Origin: Nannobrachium achirus
Taxonomy: Eukaryota > Chordata > Actinopteri > Myctophiformes > Myctophidae
DNA length: 64,000 nucleotides
Assembly (NCBI GenBank): GCA_963921795.1
Contig: OY997655.1
Span: forward strand, 12,518,730-12,582,729
Reading direction: 5' to 3'
Shown: piece by piece, positions 21,099 to 32,145 of the stretch
How positions within the stretch are numbered: the stretch's first letter is position 1
How the letters are laid out: each line of letters starts with the position of its first letter
Notes under the pieces: generated by a model
What the model was told of the DNA's origin: nothing
Databases searched by the model: none
Seen by the model: only the letters and a program-made list of their open reading frames with translations
Made by a program: the position numbers and the translations under genes

Positions 21099-21399
21099 CT
21101 TTCTTGGTCTATCTTCTACCAATCATCCTTGTCAAGCCTCCATTTTTTTCTCCCTCTCTCCTCTTTGCTGCCTATTTCTCCTCTAAACACCCCTCACCTG
21201 TTGTCTCTTCTCTTCTCTCCTCAGGGACATGCTGGGCCCCTGATTCAGCCCGGGAAAAAAAGAGTTGGAGAGGCCCTCATTGCGCGCTATAGAGAGAGAG
21301 ATCTCTCTCTATAGCGCTGCTGCTATTCAAAGATTTGTAATTTCAGATCATGACAAGTGACAAGCCAGTGGCCCAATTACTGTACATGATTTATATTTC

Positions 21400-21648
21400 A
21401 TCGTTGTCGAGTGGAAACCTTGTATGTCCAAAACCGTTTGTTTAGTATTTATCATTTTATAAAAGATTTAAACTAGTGAAAACAGCCGATCTACAAGCAC
21501 ACAGCGCCTCGCACCGCGAGGCGTTGTGTGCTTGTAGATCGTCTGTTTTCTCTACTTTTGTGCGACGGCCTTGTATGATGAAGCAGGGCTTTGAAAAAAT
21601 TACAAATTTGAAACTTGGAGATACAAGGTTTTCAGCGACAGCAACGAT
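21400..21648. mobile_element. ATCGTYG-ended MITE (family A) with hairpin core
   Basis: Starts ATCGTTGTCGAGTGGAAACC and ends CAGCGACAGCAACGAT. It shares GGAAACCTTGTATGTCCAAA and GATGAAGCAGGGCTTT with copies at 28127, 32146 and 59138. It is 249 bp and non-coding. Confidence 0.82.
21476..21551. repeat. Hairpin module copy (complete)
   Basis: AACAGCCGATCTACAAGCAC and GTGCTTGTAGATCGTCTGTT with tip GCCTCGCACCGCGAGGC. Confidence 0.88.
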
Positions 21649-22084
21649 TTACTTTGTTGGCCGCCCAGCCCCCAAAATGGAACGAAGGCCGACATTTTAT
21701 TTTCATTTTTTTCCTAATGGCCGGCCTGGACCGGCCGGGAATGAACCGGCCGTTCGGGAGTTGTTCCGCTTTTCCCCAATGGCTAGCACGTCCTTGCTTC
21801 TCCTCTCCTCTCCTCCTCCTCCCTCTCATCCCCCTCCTCTCTCCTCTCTTTTTCTCTCCTTTTCTCTCCCCTCCCCTCTCCATCTAACCCCGGTCCATTT
21901 GAGAGAAATGTGTGTTTCCTCTCCAAACCGTGAAGATGAGTCTGCTCACTGCCTCTTCCTTTATGATACCATGTACAGACTGAGTGATCATGGTTTGGCT
22001 TATAGAGAAGGGCAGACAGAAGCAGACCTGGCTGCCCAGAGAGGAGAGGCTGTGCTGTCACTGAGACAGAATTACACCTCCTAT
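21649..22084. other. Intergenic stretch, target of the Ty3 insertion
   Basis: Contains CCGGCC-rich sequence near 21720-21750 and a CT-rich tract near 21795-21885. A 226-codon frame spans this and the MITE but is composed of repeats. Confidence 0.6.
22080..22084. other. Target-site duplication CCTAT (left)
   Basis: CCTAT precedes the left LTR and is repeated at 27461-27465. Confidence 0.9.
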
Positions 22085-22611
22085 TGTCACGATTTGTTAA
22101 ACTGGCAGACCCAAAAGCAGACAAAAACACAGTCAAAGTCCAAGGGTGTTTATTGAAACAAAGGCTGGAGAGAGGGGGTCTTGGTGTGGGCCTGGGGTGG
22201 GCACAGCGTGAGCAGGCAGGCAGGCAAGGCAGCAGGAGGCGTAATCACTGAGGAGGAGCAGAGGGCAAAGTCAGAAAACACAAAGGCAAAAAGTCACGAG
22301 GATCAAAAACTGGGTTTCCAAAAAACACAAAAGCTGAGATTCACTAGAGCTAACAAAGCTAAAGACTGAACTGGCTAGTAGCGTTACCACGCACGGGAGT
22401 TTGTGCAACGATCTGGCATCGCGGGCAGAGCAGACCAAACATTTATAGACTCCCAGTGATGAGCTGATGGCAGGCAGCAGAGGATGATGAGGGAACAGGA
22501 ACCAGGTGTGCCTGCTGGAAACTGGAGCCAAGCCGCCGCCCAAAACACACGCCCACTCACAAAGACACACACACATACATAGACAAACACAGACACTGAC
22601 AGACTGTGACA
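22085..22611 (-). repeat. 3' LTR of the Ty3 element
   Basis: 527 bp, TGTCACGATTTG at the left edge and ACTGTGACA at the right edge (plus strand). Confidence 0.95.
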
Positions 22612-22612
22612 G

Positions 22613-22626
22613 TGCCTCCCCCTCAA
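22613..22626 (-). other. Polypurine tract
   Basis: On the minus strand TGAGGGGGAGGC lies directly before the 3' LTR and overlaps the pol stop codon (TGA at 22625-22623). Confidence 0.75.
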
Positions 22627-25600
22627 GGAACGCCTCCAGGCGTTCCACCAGGCTTGCTCGGGTGGCGGCGGTGAAAATCCGAGACCAGGGAGGGATCCAG
22701 GATGAAGCGACGCGGCACCCAGCAACGCTCCTCGGGACCATACCCCTCCCAGTCCACCAGGTACTGCAAACCCCTTCCTTGACGGCGAACATCTAGCAGC
22801 CGCCGGACCGTGTAGGCTGGGTGGTCGTCAATGACACGGGGGGGTGGGGGGGGCGTATCAGGAGGACAAAGCGGGCTGGTCGAGACAGGTTTCAACAGGG
22901 AGACGTGGAAAGTGGGATGAACCCTCCAGCGAGGGGGCAACTTAAGCTTAACCACAGTGGGATTGATGACGGAGACGATCTCATAAGGGCCAACATACCG
23001 GGGCGAGAGCTTCTTGGACTCCACCTTCAAGGGAAGGTCTCTGGAGGAAAGCCAAACCCGCTGACCCGGCTGGTACACCGGGGCCGGTGTACGGCGGCGA
23101 TCAGCGTAGCGTCTATTCCGGTCAACAGAGCTGAGTAGGGCTGCACGAGCATCCTTCCATACCTTGCGGCAGCGCCGCAGATGTGCCTGGACCGACGGAA
23201 CGGCGATGTCCTCTTCCTCAGAAGGAAACAGTGGAGGTTGGTAACCACAAGACCCCTCGAACGGAGACACTCCTGTGGCAGCACAGGACAAGGAGTTGTG
23301 GGCATACTCAACCCACACAAGGTGGGTGCTCCAGGAGGAGGGGTTCTTGGCCGCGACACATCGGAGAGCTGCTTCCAGGTCTTGGTTAGCTCGTTCTGTC
23401 TGTCCATTAGACTGAGGGTGAAATCCTGACGTTAAACTTACAGAAGCCCCGAGGGCCCGACAGAAGGCCCTCCAAACCTTTGAGATGAACTGGGGTCCTC
23501 TATCGGAAACGATGTCCAGGGGAATTCCATGAAGACGGACCACATGATGTACTAGGAGGTCGGCAGTTTCTAGGGCCGTGGGGAGTTTGGGGAGAGCCAC
23601 GAAGTGTACAGATTTGGAGAATCTGTCCACAATAGTCAGGATTACAGAATTACCCTTAGATGGAGGGAGACCAGTGACAAAGTCCAAAGCAATATGGGAC
23701 CATGGACGACTGGGTACTGGCAACGGATGGAGTAGACCAGCAGGTGGCCGATTGGAAGACTTCCCACGGGCACACACAGCACAGGCAGACACATAGGCAC
23801 GGGTGTCAGCATCCATGGTAGGCCACCAAAAGTGTCGCTTAAGGAGGGACAGGGTGCGGCCAACTCCAGGGTGGCAGGCAAACTGGGACGTGTGTGCCCA
23901 GAGAAGAACCTGAGAGCGGACAGAGTCAGGCACAAAGAGACGGTTGTCAGGACCATTGCCTGGGTCCGGTTGATCTCGCTGAGCCCCTCGAACTAGCGAC
24001 TCAATCTCCCAAGTCACTGCGGCCACCACACAGGACGAAGGAAGGATTGGCTCTGGACAGGTGACACCCTCTGAGGTGAACTGACGTGACAGGGCATCCG
24101 GTTTGATGTTGCGGGAGCCTGGACGGTAGGTCAGCGTGAACCGAAACCGGCCAAAGAACAGAGCCCATCGGGCCTGGCGGGAGTTGAGGCGTTTGGCAGA
24201 CTGGATGTACGTCAGGTTTTTATGGTCAGTCCATATGATGAACGGGTGTTCAGCTCCCTCGAGCCAGTGCCTCCATTCCTCCAGGGCGCATTTGACCGCA
24301 AGCAACTCTCGATTTCCCACATCATAATTGCACTCAGCCGGCTCTAGACGACGGGAGAAGAATGCACAAGGGTGGAGTTTCTGGTCTTCGGCAGACCGCT
24401 GGGAAAGAACAGCTCCCACTCCGGACTCCGAGGCATCGACTTCTACAATAAACTGGCGTGAGGGATCAGGGTGGATGAGGAGAGGAGCAGTAGTGAAACG
24501 TCTCTTTAGTTCCTTAAAGGCGGCATCTGCGTCATTGGTCCAAGTGAAAGGGACAGCTGGAGAGGTGAGTCTGGTGAGGGGTTGAGCCACCTGACTGTAG
24601 TTCCTGATGAAACGTCTATAGAAGTTAGCAAACCCCAAGAAGCTCTGAAGACGCTTGACAGAGGTTGGTTGAGGCCAGTCCACCACTGCCCGCACCTTTT
24701 CCGGATCTGCCTTCACCTGGCCACTCTCAACGATGAACCCCAGGAATCTAGTAGACTGAACATGGAACTCACATTTCTCCGCCTTTACGTAGAGCTTGTT
24801 CTCTAGAAGACGCTGGAGTACTTGTTTTACATGAACAATGTGCTCTTCCAGACTACGTGAGAAGATTAGAATATCGTCCAAATAAACAAAAACAGAGCGG
24901 TTGAGCAGGTCACGAAGGACATCATTCACAAGAGCTTGAAACACTGCTGGGGCATTTGTTAAGCCGAAAGGCATGACCAGGTACTCAAAGTGACCAAGGG
25001 GTGTCTTAAAAGCCGTCTTCCATTCATCCCCGGCTCGGATTCGAATCAAATGGTAAGCATTACGGAGGTCCAACTTCGAGAATATAGTGGCTCCTTGGAG
25101 GGGCTCAAAAGCAGAGGCTAGTAATGGTAGTGGGTATTTGTTTTGGATGGTGATGTTATTGAGTCCTCGATAATCAATACAAGGGCGTAAGGAACCATCC
25201 TTCTTACCCACGAAGAAGAAACCTGCGCCCACTGGAGAGGATGAGGGTCGAATGATGCCTGTAGCCAAGGAGTCACGAATGTAGCTCTCCATAGTCTCAC
25301 GCTCAGGACGGGACAGGTTATAAAGCCGGCTGGAAGGCAGGGGAGCCCCAGAAAGCAGGTCTATAGCACAGTCATAGGGGCGGTGAGGAGGGAGTGACAA
25401 GGCCAGTTGTTTGCTGAAGGCCTCTCCCAAGTCATGGTAGACTGCAGGGACCTTGGACAGATCTGGGGGCTCAGAGAAGACAGGGGAAGCTGTATCCTCA
25501 GCAGGGGAGCGGGCAGACCGCAGGCAGGTGGAATGACAGAAAGAGCTCCAGCTCACTACTTTGGCTGCGGCCCAGTCAATGTGAGGATTATGGAGTCTCA

Positions 25601-26024
25601 GCCAGGGCTGGCCAAGGACTACAGGAGCAAGTGGGGAGGCGATTATGTGGAACTGAATTTGTTCATGATGATTACCGGAGACCAGGAGATGTACAGGTTC
25701 GGAGCGGTGAGTAACTCGAGCGAGGAGTCGACCAGTCAGGGCATTAGCCTGCAGAGGTGAAGGAAGAGGCTCAATGTTGATGCCCATTTGAGAAGCGACA
25801 CCTGCATCCAGGAAGTTTTCATCCGCCCCCGAATCCACCAGGGCTAACAGTGACCGAGACTGGGATTGCCAACGAAGGGTGGTAGAGAACTGCATGCGGC
25901 ACAAGGATTTGGGGGAGGATACCGCCGGACTCACCAGAACCCCCACTGTTACTGGTGAGCCTGCCCTTTTGACCGCAAGGAACAGGCGGCAAGGAAGTGG
26001 CCAGGCTGGCCACAATAGATGCAC
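22623..26024 (-). CDS. pol: Ty3 pol polyprotein (PR-RT-RH-IN-chromodomain)
   Basis: Open for 1133 codons from a GTG at 26024, but it is most likely made as a Gag-Pol fusion because it lies in the -1 frame of gag and overlaps its end. In order: aspartic protease DSGA (64-67); reverse transcriptase with YLDD (381-384); RNase H with D530, E573 and D600; integrase zinc finger H711/H718/C748/C751; integrase triad D781, D841, E877; GPY-type motif near 1012; chromodomain about 1068-1118 ([10 protein letters not shown] to CWVPRRF). All catalytic residues are present and there are no frameshifts. The length is normal for chromovirus pol. Confidence 0.95.
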   Translation of the reverse strand: MHLLWPAWPLPCRLFLAVKRAGSPVTVGVLVSPAVSSPKSLCRMQFSTTLRWQSQSRSLLALVDSGADENFLDAGVASQMGINIEPLPSPLQANALTGRLLARVTHRSEPVHLLVSGNHHEQIQFHIIASPLAPVVLGQPWLRLHNPHIDWAAAKVVSWSSFCHSTCLRSARSPAEDTASPVFSEPPDLSKVPAVYHDLGEAFSKQLALSLPPHRPYDCAIDLLSGAPLPSSRLYNLSRPERETMESYIRDSLATGIIRPSSSPVGAGFFFVGKKDGSLRPCIDYRGLNNITIQNKYPLPLLASAFEPLQGATIFSKLDLRNAYHLIRIRAGDEWKTAFKTPLGHFEYLVMPFGLTNAPAVFQALVNDVLRDLLNRSVFVYLDDILIFSRSLEEHIVHVKQVLQRLLENKLYVKAEKCEFHVQSTRFLGFIVESGQVKADPEKVRAVVDWPQPTSVKRLQSFLGFANFYRRFIRNYSQVAQPLTRLTSPAVPFTWTNDADAAFKELKRRFTTAPLLIHPDPSRQFIVEVDASESGVGAVLSQRSAEDQKLHPCAFFSRRLEPAECNYDVGNRELLAVKCALEEWRHWLEGAEHPFIIWTDHKNLTYIQSAKRLNSRQARWALFFGRFRFTLTYRPGSRNIKPDALSRQFTSEGVTCPEPILPSSCVVAAVTWEIESLVRGAQRDQPDPGNGPDNRLFVPDSVRSQVLLWAHTSQFACHPGVGRTLSLLKRHFWWPTMDADTRAYVSACAVCARGKSSNRPPAGLLHPLPVPSRPWSHIALDFVTGLPPSKGNSVILTIVDRFSKSVHFVALPKLPTALETADLLVHHVVRLHGIPLDIVSDRGPQFISKVWRAFCRALGASVSLTSGFHPQSNGQTERANQDLEAALRCVAAKNPSSWSTHLVWVEYAHNSLSCAATGVSPFEGSCGYQPPLFPSEEEDIAVPSVQAHLRRCRKVWKDARAALLSSVDRNRRYADRRRTPAPVYQPGQRVWLSSRDLPLKVESKKLSPRYVGPYEIVSVINPTVVKLKLPPRWRVHPTFHVSLLKPVSTSPLCPPDTPPPPPRVIDDHPAYTVRRLLDVRRQGRGLQYLVDWEGYGPEERCWVPRRFILDPSLVSDFHRRHPSKPGGTPGGVP

Positions 26025-26917
26025 ACCCCTGCCCTCACCCGGCGGAGGCGCTCTTCAGGAGTAAGGCTGGCACGGCCCACCTGCATGGGTTCCTCACCAG
26101 GGGGACTGGAAGTTGATGCTGCAGGCACAGGGAATCTGGACTCGGCTGGTAGGGATTTGTAGCTTACCCCAAAGGCAAGTTCCGATGACCGAGAAGGAGC
26201 TGGGTCTACTTGCCACTGGGCCATCTGGTCGGAGAGGTTGATAGCTGTTGTAATGGCTTCATCTAAGGAAAGCTGCTCCTTCCTAAGAGCAATCTCTCTC
26301 CCAATGGTACGACTGAGCCCATTCTGGAAAGCAGAGAGCAGGGCCTGGTCATTCCAACCACTCTCCACGGCTAGGGACCGGAACTCAGAAGTAAATTCTC
26401 TTACTGAGCGTCTCCCCTGGCGGAGTCTAAGCAACTGCTGGCCTGCCTGCTGTCCTCGTATGGGGTGGTCGTAGACTCGTTTCAGCTCAGCGGATAGCGC
26501 AGAAAAGGACTGGACTGTAGCAGCACCTTGCTCACGAAGGGCATTGAAATAACTCAGTGGAGGCCCCTGTAGCAGGTTGGCTACATAAGCGATCTTGGCT
26601 GCCTCACGGCCAAAGCGAGATGGCTGAGCATCAAAAGAAAGCTGAATCTGAGTTAAAAACTCACGACAGGTGTTGGGATCTCCAGAATATTTAGCAGGCG
26701 GGGGAATGTTAGGCTCAGAAGCAGGATGAATGGGAGGTTGCGCAGCGGGAGCTTCAGGTGGTTGTGCAGGCAGAGGTTGACCGTGGATAGCAGTAAGCTG
26801 TTCATTGACTAAAGTCATAGAGTCAAGAAGTTTCTGAAGCATTACCTCATGGTTTCCCAGGCGCTGTCCCTGAATAGTAATGGCCTCCTTCATCCTGTCG
26901 AAGTCTGCTGGGTCCAT
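25949..26917 (-). CDS. gag: Ty3 gag polyprotein
   Basis: 322 residues starting [12 protein letters not shown], only 16 nt after the 5' LTR. The middle (about 85-235) has the capsid-like pattern of sushi/PEG10 Gag, and a CCHC zinc knuckle ([14 protein letters not shown], 299-312) lies near the C-terminus. It would form the particle that packages the RNA. It ends 76 nt inside the pol open frame. An AAAAGGG stretch in the overlap (about 25964-25970) could be the slip point but is not a canonical heptamer. Confidence 0.93.
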   Translation of the reverse strand: MDPADFDRMKEAITIQGQRLGNHEVMLQKLLDSMTLVNEQLTAIHGQPLPAQPPEAPAAQPPIHPASEPNIPPPAKYSGDPNTCREFLTQIQLSFDAQPSRFGREAAKIAYVANLLQGPPLSYFNALREQGAATVQSFSALSAELKRVYDHPIRGQQAGQQLLRLRQGRRSVREFTSEFRSLAVESGWNDQALLSAFQNGLSRTIGREIALRKEQLSLDEAITTAINLSDQMAQWQVDPAPSRSSELAFGVSYKSLPAESRFPVPAASTSSPPGEEPMQVGRASLTPEERLRRVRAGVCIYCGQPGHFLAACSLRSKGQAHQ

Positions 26918-26921
26918 TCTG

Positions 26922-26932
26922 GCCAGATCGTT
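26922..26932 (-). other. Self-priming primer-binding site
   Basis: On the minus strand AACGATCTGGC begins two bases after the 5' LTR. Its exact reverse complement GCCAGATCGTT is inside the LTR at 27256-27266, about 25-30 nt downstream of the LTR TATA box. No tRNA 3'-end complement beginning TGG is found there. This is the arrangement of Tf1 and sushi self-priming. Confidence 0.75.
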
Positions 26933-26933
26933 C

Positions 26934-27460
26934 TGTCACGATTTGTTAAACTGGCAGACCCAAAAGCAGACAAAAACACAGTCAAAGTCCAAGGGTGTTT
27001 ATTGAAACAAAGGCTGGAGAGAGGGGGTCTTGGTGTGGGCCTGGGGTGGGCACAGCGTGAGCAGGCAGGCAGGCAAGGCAGCAGGAGGCGTAATCACTGA
27101 GGAGGAGCAGAGGGCAAAGTCAGAAAACACAAAGGCAAAAAGTCACGAGGATCAAAAACTGGGTTTCCAAAAAACACAAAAGCTGAGATTCACTAGAGCT
27201 AACAAAGCTAAAGACTGAACTGGCTAGTAGCGTTACCACGCACGGGAGTTTGTGCAACGATCTGGCATCGCGGGCAGAGCAGACCAAACATTTATAGACT
27301 CCCAGTGATGAGCTGATGGCAGGCAGCAGAGGATGATGAGGGAACAGGAACCAGGTGTGCCTGCTGGAAACTGGAGCCAAGCCGCCGCCCAAAACACACG
27401 CCCACTCACAAAGACACACACACATACATAGACAAACACAGACACTGACAGACTGTGACA
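26934..27460 (-). repeat. 5' LTR of the Ty3 element
   Basis: 527 bp, reads identical to the 3' LTR. Minus-strand TATAAA is at 27296-27291, the predicted RNA start is near 27266, and AATAAA is at 27003-26998. Confidence 0.95.
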
Positions 27461-27465
27461 CCTAT

Positions 27466-27924
27466 TAAACACAAATGTAAAAATCAAACCTCGGTTCAAA
27501 GTGAAGCGGTGAATTTTTATTCTATGTGTTCTGGAGCGACTGAAATGACCATAAATGGACATGAGGTGACAGACATTTTGTTTTTGATAAAACCTGTTAA
27601 TTCTGGACTGAAATGACCATATATGGACATGAGGTGACAGACATTTTGTTTTTGATAAAACCTGTTCATTCTGGACTGAAATGACCATATATGGACGTGG
27701 GACACACAAAGCCACTCCTTGGAAGCGGCTTTCACGGCTTCAAAAACAAAATACACCAATATTAGGGAGGAGTTCTTCCAAAAATATAAATAAATTGCCC
27801 AGAATTCCAAAGTATGACCGTAAGGGAGAAATCACCACTCCTTTTGGGGGAACAGAAGGAATGCGCAGTTTTTAGCTGCAAAATAAGTCAATTCCTGTCA
27901 CCAGAAAAGGGACAACCAGTAGGA
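27466..27924 (+). repeat. 68-bp tandem repeat and flank
   Basis: GAAATGACCAT(A/T)(A/T)ATGGAC starts units at 27542, 27610 and 27678. CCATATATGG is intact in the last two (27617 and 27685). From about 27720 to 27924 nothing was recognised. Confidence 0.8.
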
Positions 27925-28126
27925 CAGGGGTTTTCAAAGTGGGTGACGGGGCACCCTGGGGTGCCGTGACGGCAGTCCAGGGGTGCCGTAAGATAATTTG
28001 ATAATATTTGGAATTTATTTGGACACTTTTAGTATCATTTTAAACTTGAAGTACAGTTATTTTCAGTCAGTTCTTACCAAAATGGCTATTATCTCAACGT
28101 TTTCCTCACAACATAATCACTAAAAT

Positions 28127-28350
28127 ATCGTCACTATCGGGCAGAAACCTTGTATCTCCAAGTTTCAAATGTGTACGTCTTTTGGTAAAGCAAAGCCCTG
28201 CTTCATCATACAAGACTGTCGCACAAAACTAGTGAAAACAGCCAATCTACTTGTAGATCGGCTGTTTTCACTAGTTTAGTACATTTTATAGATGATAAAT
28301 ACAAAACGAACGGTTTTGGACATACAAGGTTTCCACCCGACAACGACGAT
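28127..28350. mobile_element. ATCGTYG-ended MITE (family A), nested in hAT
   Basis: Begins ATCGTCACTATCGGGCAGAA and ends CCCGACAACGACGAT; 224 bp. Confidence 0.85.
28227..28277. repeat. Hairpin module copy (no tip)
   Basis: AACTAGTGAAAACAGCCAAT and its near-perfect inverse meet at CTACTTGTAG with almost no loop. Confidence 0.88.
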
Positions 28351-28465
28351 ATGCTATAAATATAAGGTGCTGGGAGTGAAAATTATAATGTAGGGGTGCC
28401 TCGGATTGAAAAGATATTCATGGGGTGCCCTGAGACAAAAAAGTGTGGGAACCCCAGCAGAAGGA

Positions 28466-28698
28466 TACATGTACTGTATGTATATATACAGTACATGTAT
28501 CCTATTGTATGTAAATATACAGTACATGTATCCTACTGTATGTATATATACAGTACATGTATCCTAATGTATGTATATATACAGTACATGTATCCTACTG
28601 TATGTATACAGTACATGTATCCTAATGTATGTATATATACAGTACATGTATCCTACTGTATGTATATATACAGTACATGTATCCTACTGTATGTATAT
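28466..28698. repeat. Minisatellite TACAGTACATGTATCCTA, left part
   Basis: About six units of 28-38 bp built from TACAGTACATGTATCCTACTG and GTATGTATATA. It is split by the insertion at 28699-31659. Confidence 0.92.
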
Positions 28699-29311
28699 TG
28701 TTGACTATGTCCCAAAAATGGCGATTCAGGTCACCCCATGATTATTTTAAGCTTGCACTTTCAGGGGTACAATTCCCTGGAGAGAGAGGCCTTCTGTTAA
28801 AGTGTTGTGCGAGTGATTCTAAATGTTGCATAGATATACATTCGCAGTAACATAGGAAGGTGCCTTGCAGGTCTCACCAGACTAACCTTGTGTAAACAAG
28901 GTTAATAGGCCTTGTGTCAATAGGAGCCATCAGAGGCAATGAGACGAGTAAATAAGCCAACAGAGTGTTCAACTTTGCACCGTATATTTGGAGCGGTAAC
29001 CATGATAAAAGGCCCGACCTGGTGTACGATGCAGGGCTGTGCACGGTGACTAAAGGCCTAAATAAAATAAAAACAGAATGCAACAATTGATAAAAGATAT
29101 AAAAAAATCGATCAAAAGAAAAAATAGGATTTATCCTTAAAGATTGTGCCTGCACCTTTTGCAATGAGTAATGGGTGAAGTGAAAGAAAGTGATGGACTG
29201 ACAGGTTAAGATTTCTTATATATGATTTACAAATGAGAAGTAGTCAAGACCTTTATGTTATCACTGTTCATGTAAATAGAATAGACATCAGGAATGACAG
29301 AATTGAAAAAT

Positions 29312-29395
29312 GGCGTAAGCTTGTAGATCGGCTATTTTAAAAAGACTCAGCTAAAAAATGGCATGAGCTTGGAGATCGGCTATTTTCAAAAGGAA
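29312..29395. repeat. Two half hairpin modules in tandem
   Basis: GCTTGTAGATCGGCTATTTT and GCTTGGAGATCGGCTATTTT occur 46 bp apart in the same direction, each with only an AAAATGGC remnant of the left arm. Confidence 0.65.
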
Positions 29396-30159
29396 ATATA
29401 AAGTGCTGAAAAGCTATCTTTCAAACTGTCATCTCTGAGTTTACTAAAGATGTTGAATGCAGGAGACATACTGTACATGCTGTGCTCTGGTCTTGTCAAC
29501 CTATTTTCCACTCATAACTGTATTGATTGACCTTTTGTGGGTTGTTGACACAGAAAACTAAACGTATGTAACCGTTTTTTATGGCTGAGGCGCCTGAGTG
29601 GAAACTCGGCTGTCAGCAATAAAAAAGGGTACTAAGCGAAGGGGCCCTGACCACAATCTCAGAACGACAGGCGAGGGGCCCCAGCGACAATATGGAATAT
29701 TGTCAGCAATAATATCTAGGCGATGGGGCGCCGGCGATAATGTACACGACAACGTACGCTTTTACGCCTCTTCATTTCCGTAGTCAAGTAGGCGCTCGCC
29801 TCCTCACGTCCGTAGGTAAATAGGCCACGAGATAGCAATGGTTGCAAAAATTGCAGACAGACTTTGTGGTGAGACGCTTTTGGCGGGCCGCGCCATAAGA
29901 GACAAACATCCATATCTAGCTTTAGTGGCCTTCGACATATGGAGCAAATATATATCTAGCTTTAAATTGAGTATATGACTATTGATGGGTTTTTCCACCT
30001 TGCTTGACAAACATATTAGCGGGCTATCACTATGGAAGAACAAACATAAATGTACAACTTTTATGTGACTGTTAAATTGAGTCTTGGTTGTTCAAATATT
30101 GATATGTTTCCCGCGAAGATGATCTTGTGGGCGGGTGACCCAGTTAAGCTCTCGGGCAG

Positions 30160-30172
30160 GGGGTATAAATGG
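30160..30172 (+). promoter_or_regulatory. TATA box inside the TG...CA insertion
   Basis: GGGGGTATAAATG is a good TATA context with no adjacent gene; it would be the LTR promoter if the insertion is an LTR. Confidence 0.4.
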
Positions 30173-31659
30173 GTGTCATTGCCAGCTTCTAGTCAGTCTT
30201 CTCTAGGGCTGCTTACTTGAAGCATTAAGTCCCTTATTCTCTGACCTTCACTCTATGAGGCTGGACCACCCGTTTGTTCCTTTTGGCTGAGACTCTTAGC
30301 TTCTTTTTTACTTAGATTCTTTTTACACTTAGTATCTTTCTGAGATGCATAGGATAGAAAATGCTCATAGCCACTATTATAATCTGCTTTGCTCAATGTT
30401 CTAATATTGTGATAAATGTTTAGCATAGTTACTGCAATGTAACTTTTATAACTTTAATGATTTAAACCTTGTAATCCATTTTTGATTTTTTAACTTTTAC
30501 ATTTTTGAACTTTTACTTGTAAGCCCTTAAGGCCGTTTTCCTTTTTCTTTAAAGACAAAAAATAATATAACTTGATAAAATAAAAAGCGTGTAAAAGCCT
30601 TTTTTACCAAACCTTCCTCTCCAGTCCTTTTTCTTTCTTATTTCTGAACTAACCACTATATCAAGATCCAAGGGTTCTCCAACAGTACCGCGTTCAGCCC
30701 CTGAGAGGTAAGCACTGGAACCACACTACGGCTGTACATCTACTGATACACACTCACATCTCATATAGGTGGATATTTGTAATAGAGGTTTATTAAGGAG
30801 TATGTCATGATTCACAGTATTGACATTATTAATGCATTGGGAATTGTACTCTGGTTTATTTCATTGTATATGGTATTGAAAAAGATGAGAATCGTATATA
30901 TTATCACTGCATATGGTGGACGGAACTGAATACGCAATCTCTGGACTCTGGCTTTAGGGTTGCATTCTGAGGGTGTTAACATATTACCTAAGATAATTTA
31001 GCTAAGGTTTACAGTAATTTTCCTACAGACAAATGTTTTTATTTAGGGGTGACAGTCACCATATTTAAAGGATAATAATCAAATTCGGGGTAAAATATAT
31101 ATATTATTGCCGTTTGTCCAAGGAGATGCGTCCTGGGTTCCTTCCTCCATCCAGTGTATCTGTGTAGGATACTCAGTTGTTTTGGGAATCGACAGAAAAC
31201 TTCATATTATTGCATTTATCTAGATTGAGGGAGTAGGACAGGTTTAAAGGTCGATAGATTTTTGAGGAGCCCTCTCAACCTCTACCTTATCCTCAATAAC
31301 AGTCCTCTCACATTATTTCCTTCTAGTTCCCTTTCATGAGTTATGGGACTAAGCTAGTTGGAGAGAGGAGTTATTTGAGGGGTCTATCGGTGGTAACCAG
31401 GTTAGGTCTGAGCTCCAGTTGTTTCCCCTGGATGGCCATCCAGGGCACTGGCCGGACTAGCTACGACCTGGAATTACCATAGGGAAACGATTTGCTGTCT
31501 CTTCTTTCCCTACCACAAGCGGCTGCAGTTTCATAGCATACACTTCTGTGTTGACGCTTGTTTTAAAAGGTCCCGGAGGAGGGCCTCCTGTCTTGCAGTT
31601 TACACACCTCTTTCAGGGGTCGTGACCTTAGGGGTCGTGACCTTCTGTCAAGGTCAACA

Positions 31660-31744
31660 ATATATACAGTACATGTATCCTAATGTATGTATATATACAG
31701 TACATGTATCCTACTGTATGTATACAGTACATGTATCCTACTGT
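31660..31744. repeat. Minisatellite TACAGTACATGTATCCTA, right part
   Basis: Continues the same units and phase as 28466-28698. Confidence 0.92.
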
Positions 31745-32013
31745 TTTACTTTACCGCACCATCTCCTTTGAGTGGTGCAAACCCTGCCTAAGCCGACGTC
31801 AGCAAGGGGGAGAAGACGACAGCCATGGCCTCCCCATAAATAACAAGAAATCTTATGAATTAAAATGTCGTCAACCAATCATCAAGGACGATGATGCACG
31901 AAAGGAGATTGATGTAATCTCATTGATTTTATATTGTCGTGTTGTTGTTAGTTTGTTGTTTATTGTCATAATTGTAATTGGCAACATTTGTCATGCCAAT
32001 AAAGCCTATTGAA
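31745..32013 (+). mobile_element. LINE 3'-tail fragment
   Basis: Ends TGCCAATAAAGCCTATTGAA, a fish LINE tail also seen inverted at 47520-47560. It is followed by a GA repeat. The preceding 250 bp have only a short frame with no recognised motif. Confidence 0.55.
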
Positions 32014-32017
32014 TTGA

Positions 32018-32018
<1 letters not shown>

Positions 32019-32080
<62 letters not shown>
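32019..32080. repeat. (GA)n microsatellite
   Basis: About 30 GA units. Confidence 0.98.
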
Positions 32081-32083
<3 letters not shown>

Positions 32084-32145
32084 CTCCAGTATAAACACAT
32101 CAGATCTATTTCTGCCTTGTGGAATTAATCCGGGCTGTGTTGAAT

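Larger units (their letters stand above)
22085..27460 (-). mobile_element. Complete Ty3 chromovirus (sushi type)
   Basis: A 5376-bp LTR retrotransposon on the minus strand: 5' LTR 26934-27460, primer site, gag, pol, polypurine tract, 3' LTR 22085-22611, with a CCTAT duplication. Domain order is protease, reverse transcriptase, RNase H, integrase, chromodomain, the Ty3/chromovirus order. The two 527-bp LTRs show no difference by eye and both ORFs are open, so the insertion is recent and may be competent. Chromodomains in this group direct integration toward marked chromatin; the vertebrate PEG10 and RTL genes descend from sushi-like elements. Confidence 0.96.
27925..28457. mobile_element. Non-autonomous hAT-like element with nested MITE
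   Basis: Starts CAGGGGTTTTCAAAG and ends GTGTGGGAACCCCAG. Flanks CAGTAGGA (27917-27924) and CAGAAGGA (28458-28465) match 7 of 8. No transposase frame. Confidence 0.8.
28699..31659 (+). mobile_element. 2961-bp TG...CA insertion, candidate large solo LTR
   Basis: Begins TGTTGAC and ends GTCAACA (7-bp inverted ends) with ATAT on both sides (28695-28698, 31660-31663). Removing it plus one ATAT restores a perfect unit of the surrounding minisatellite. Inside are a TATAAA near 30165 in GGGGGTATAAATGGG and AATAAAA near 30588 on the plus strand, but no gag/pol and no internal direct repeat marking two LTRs. A solo LTR is the best fit; the size is unusual. Two half hairpin modules lie at 29312-29395. 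No gene seen. Confidence 0.6.

Noticed and set aside
21476..22156. 226-codon frame before the Ty3 element
   Set aside because: Begins inside the hairpin MITE, crosses a CT-rich tract and ends in the LTR; no conserved motif.
22271..22792. LTR-derived frames such as [12 protein letters not shown]
   Set aside because: Identical frames occur in both LTRs and read through simple repeats.
28466..28698. CRISPR-like array
   Set aside because: Units are contiguous AT-rich minisatellite copies with no unique spacers, in a eukaryotic genome.
28396..28850. Tyr-rich frames (MYIYSTCIL units)
   Set aside because: Translate the TACAGTACATG minisatellite; the same frames reappear at 31683.
28699..31659. 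Complete retrovirus or retrotransposon
   Set aside because: No gag, protease, reverse transcriptase or integrase codons and no internal second LTR were seen.
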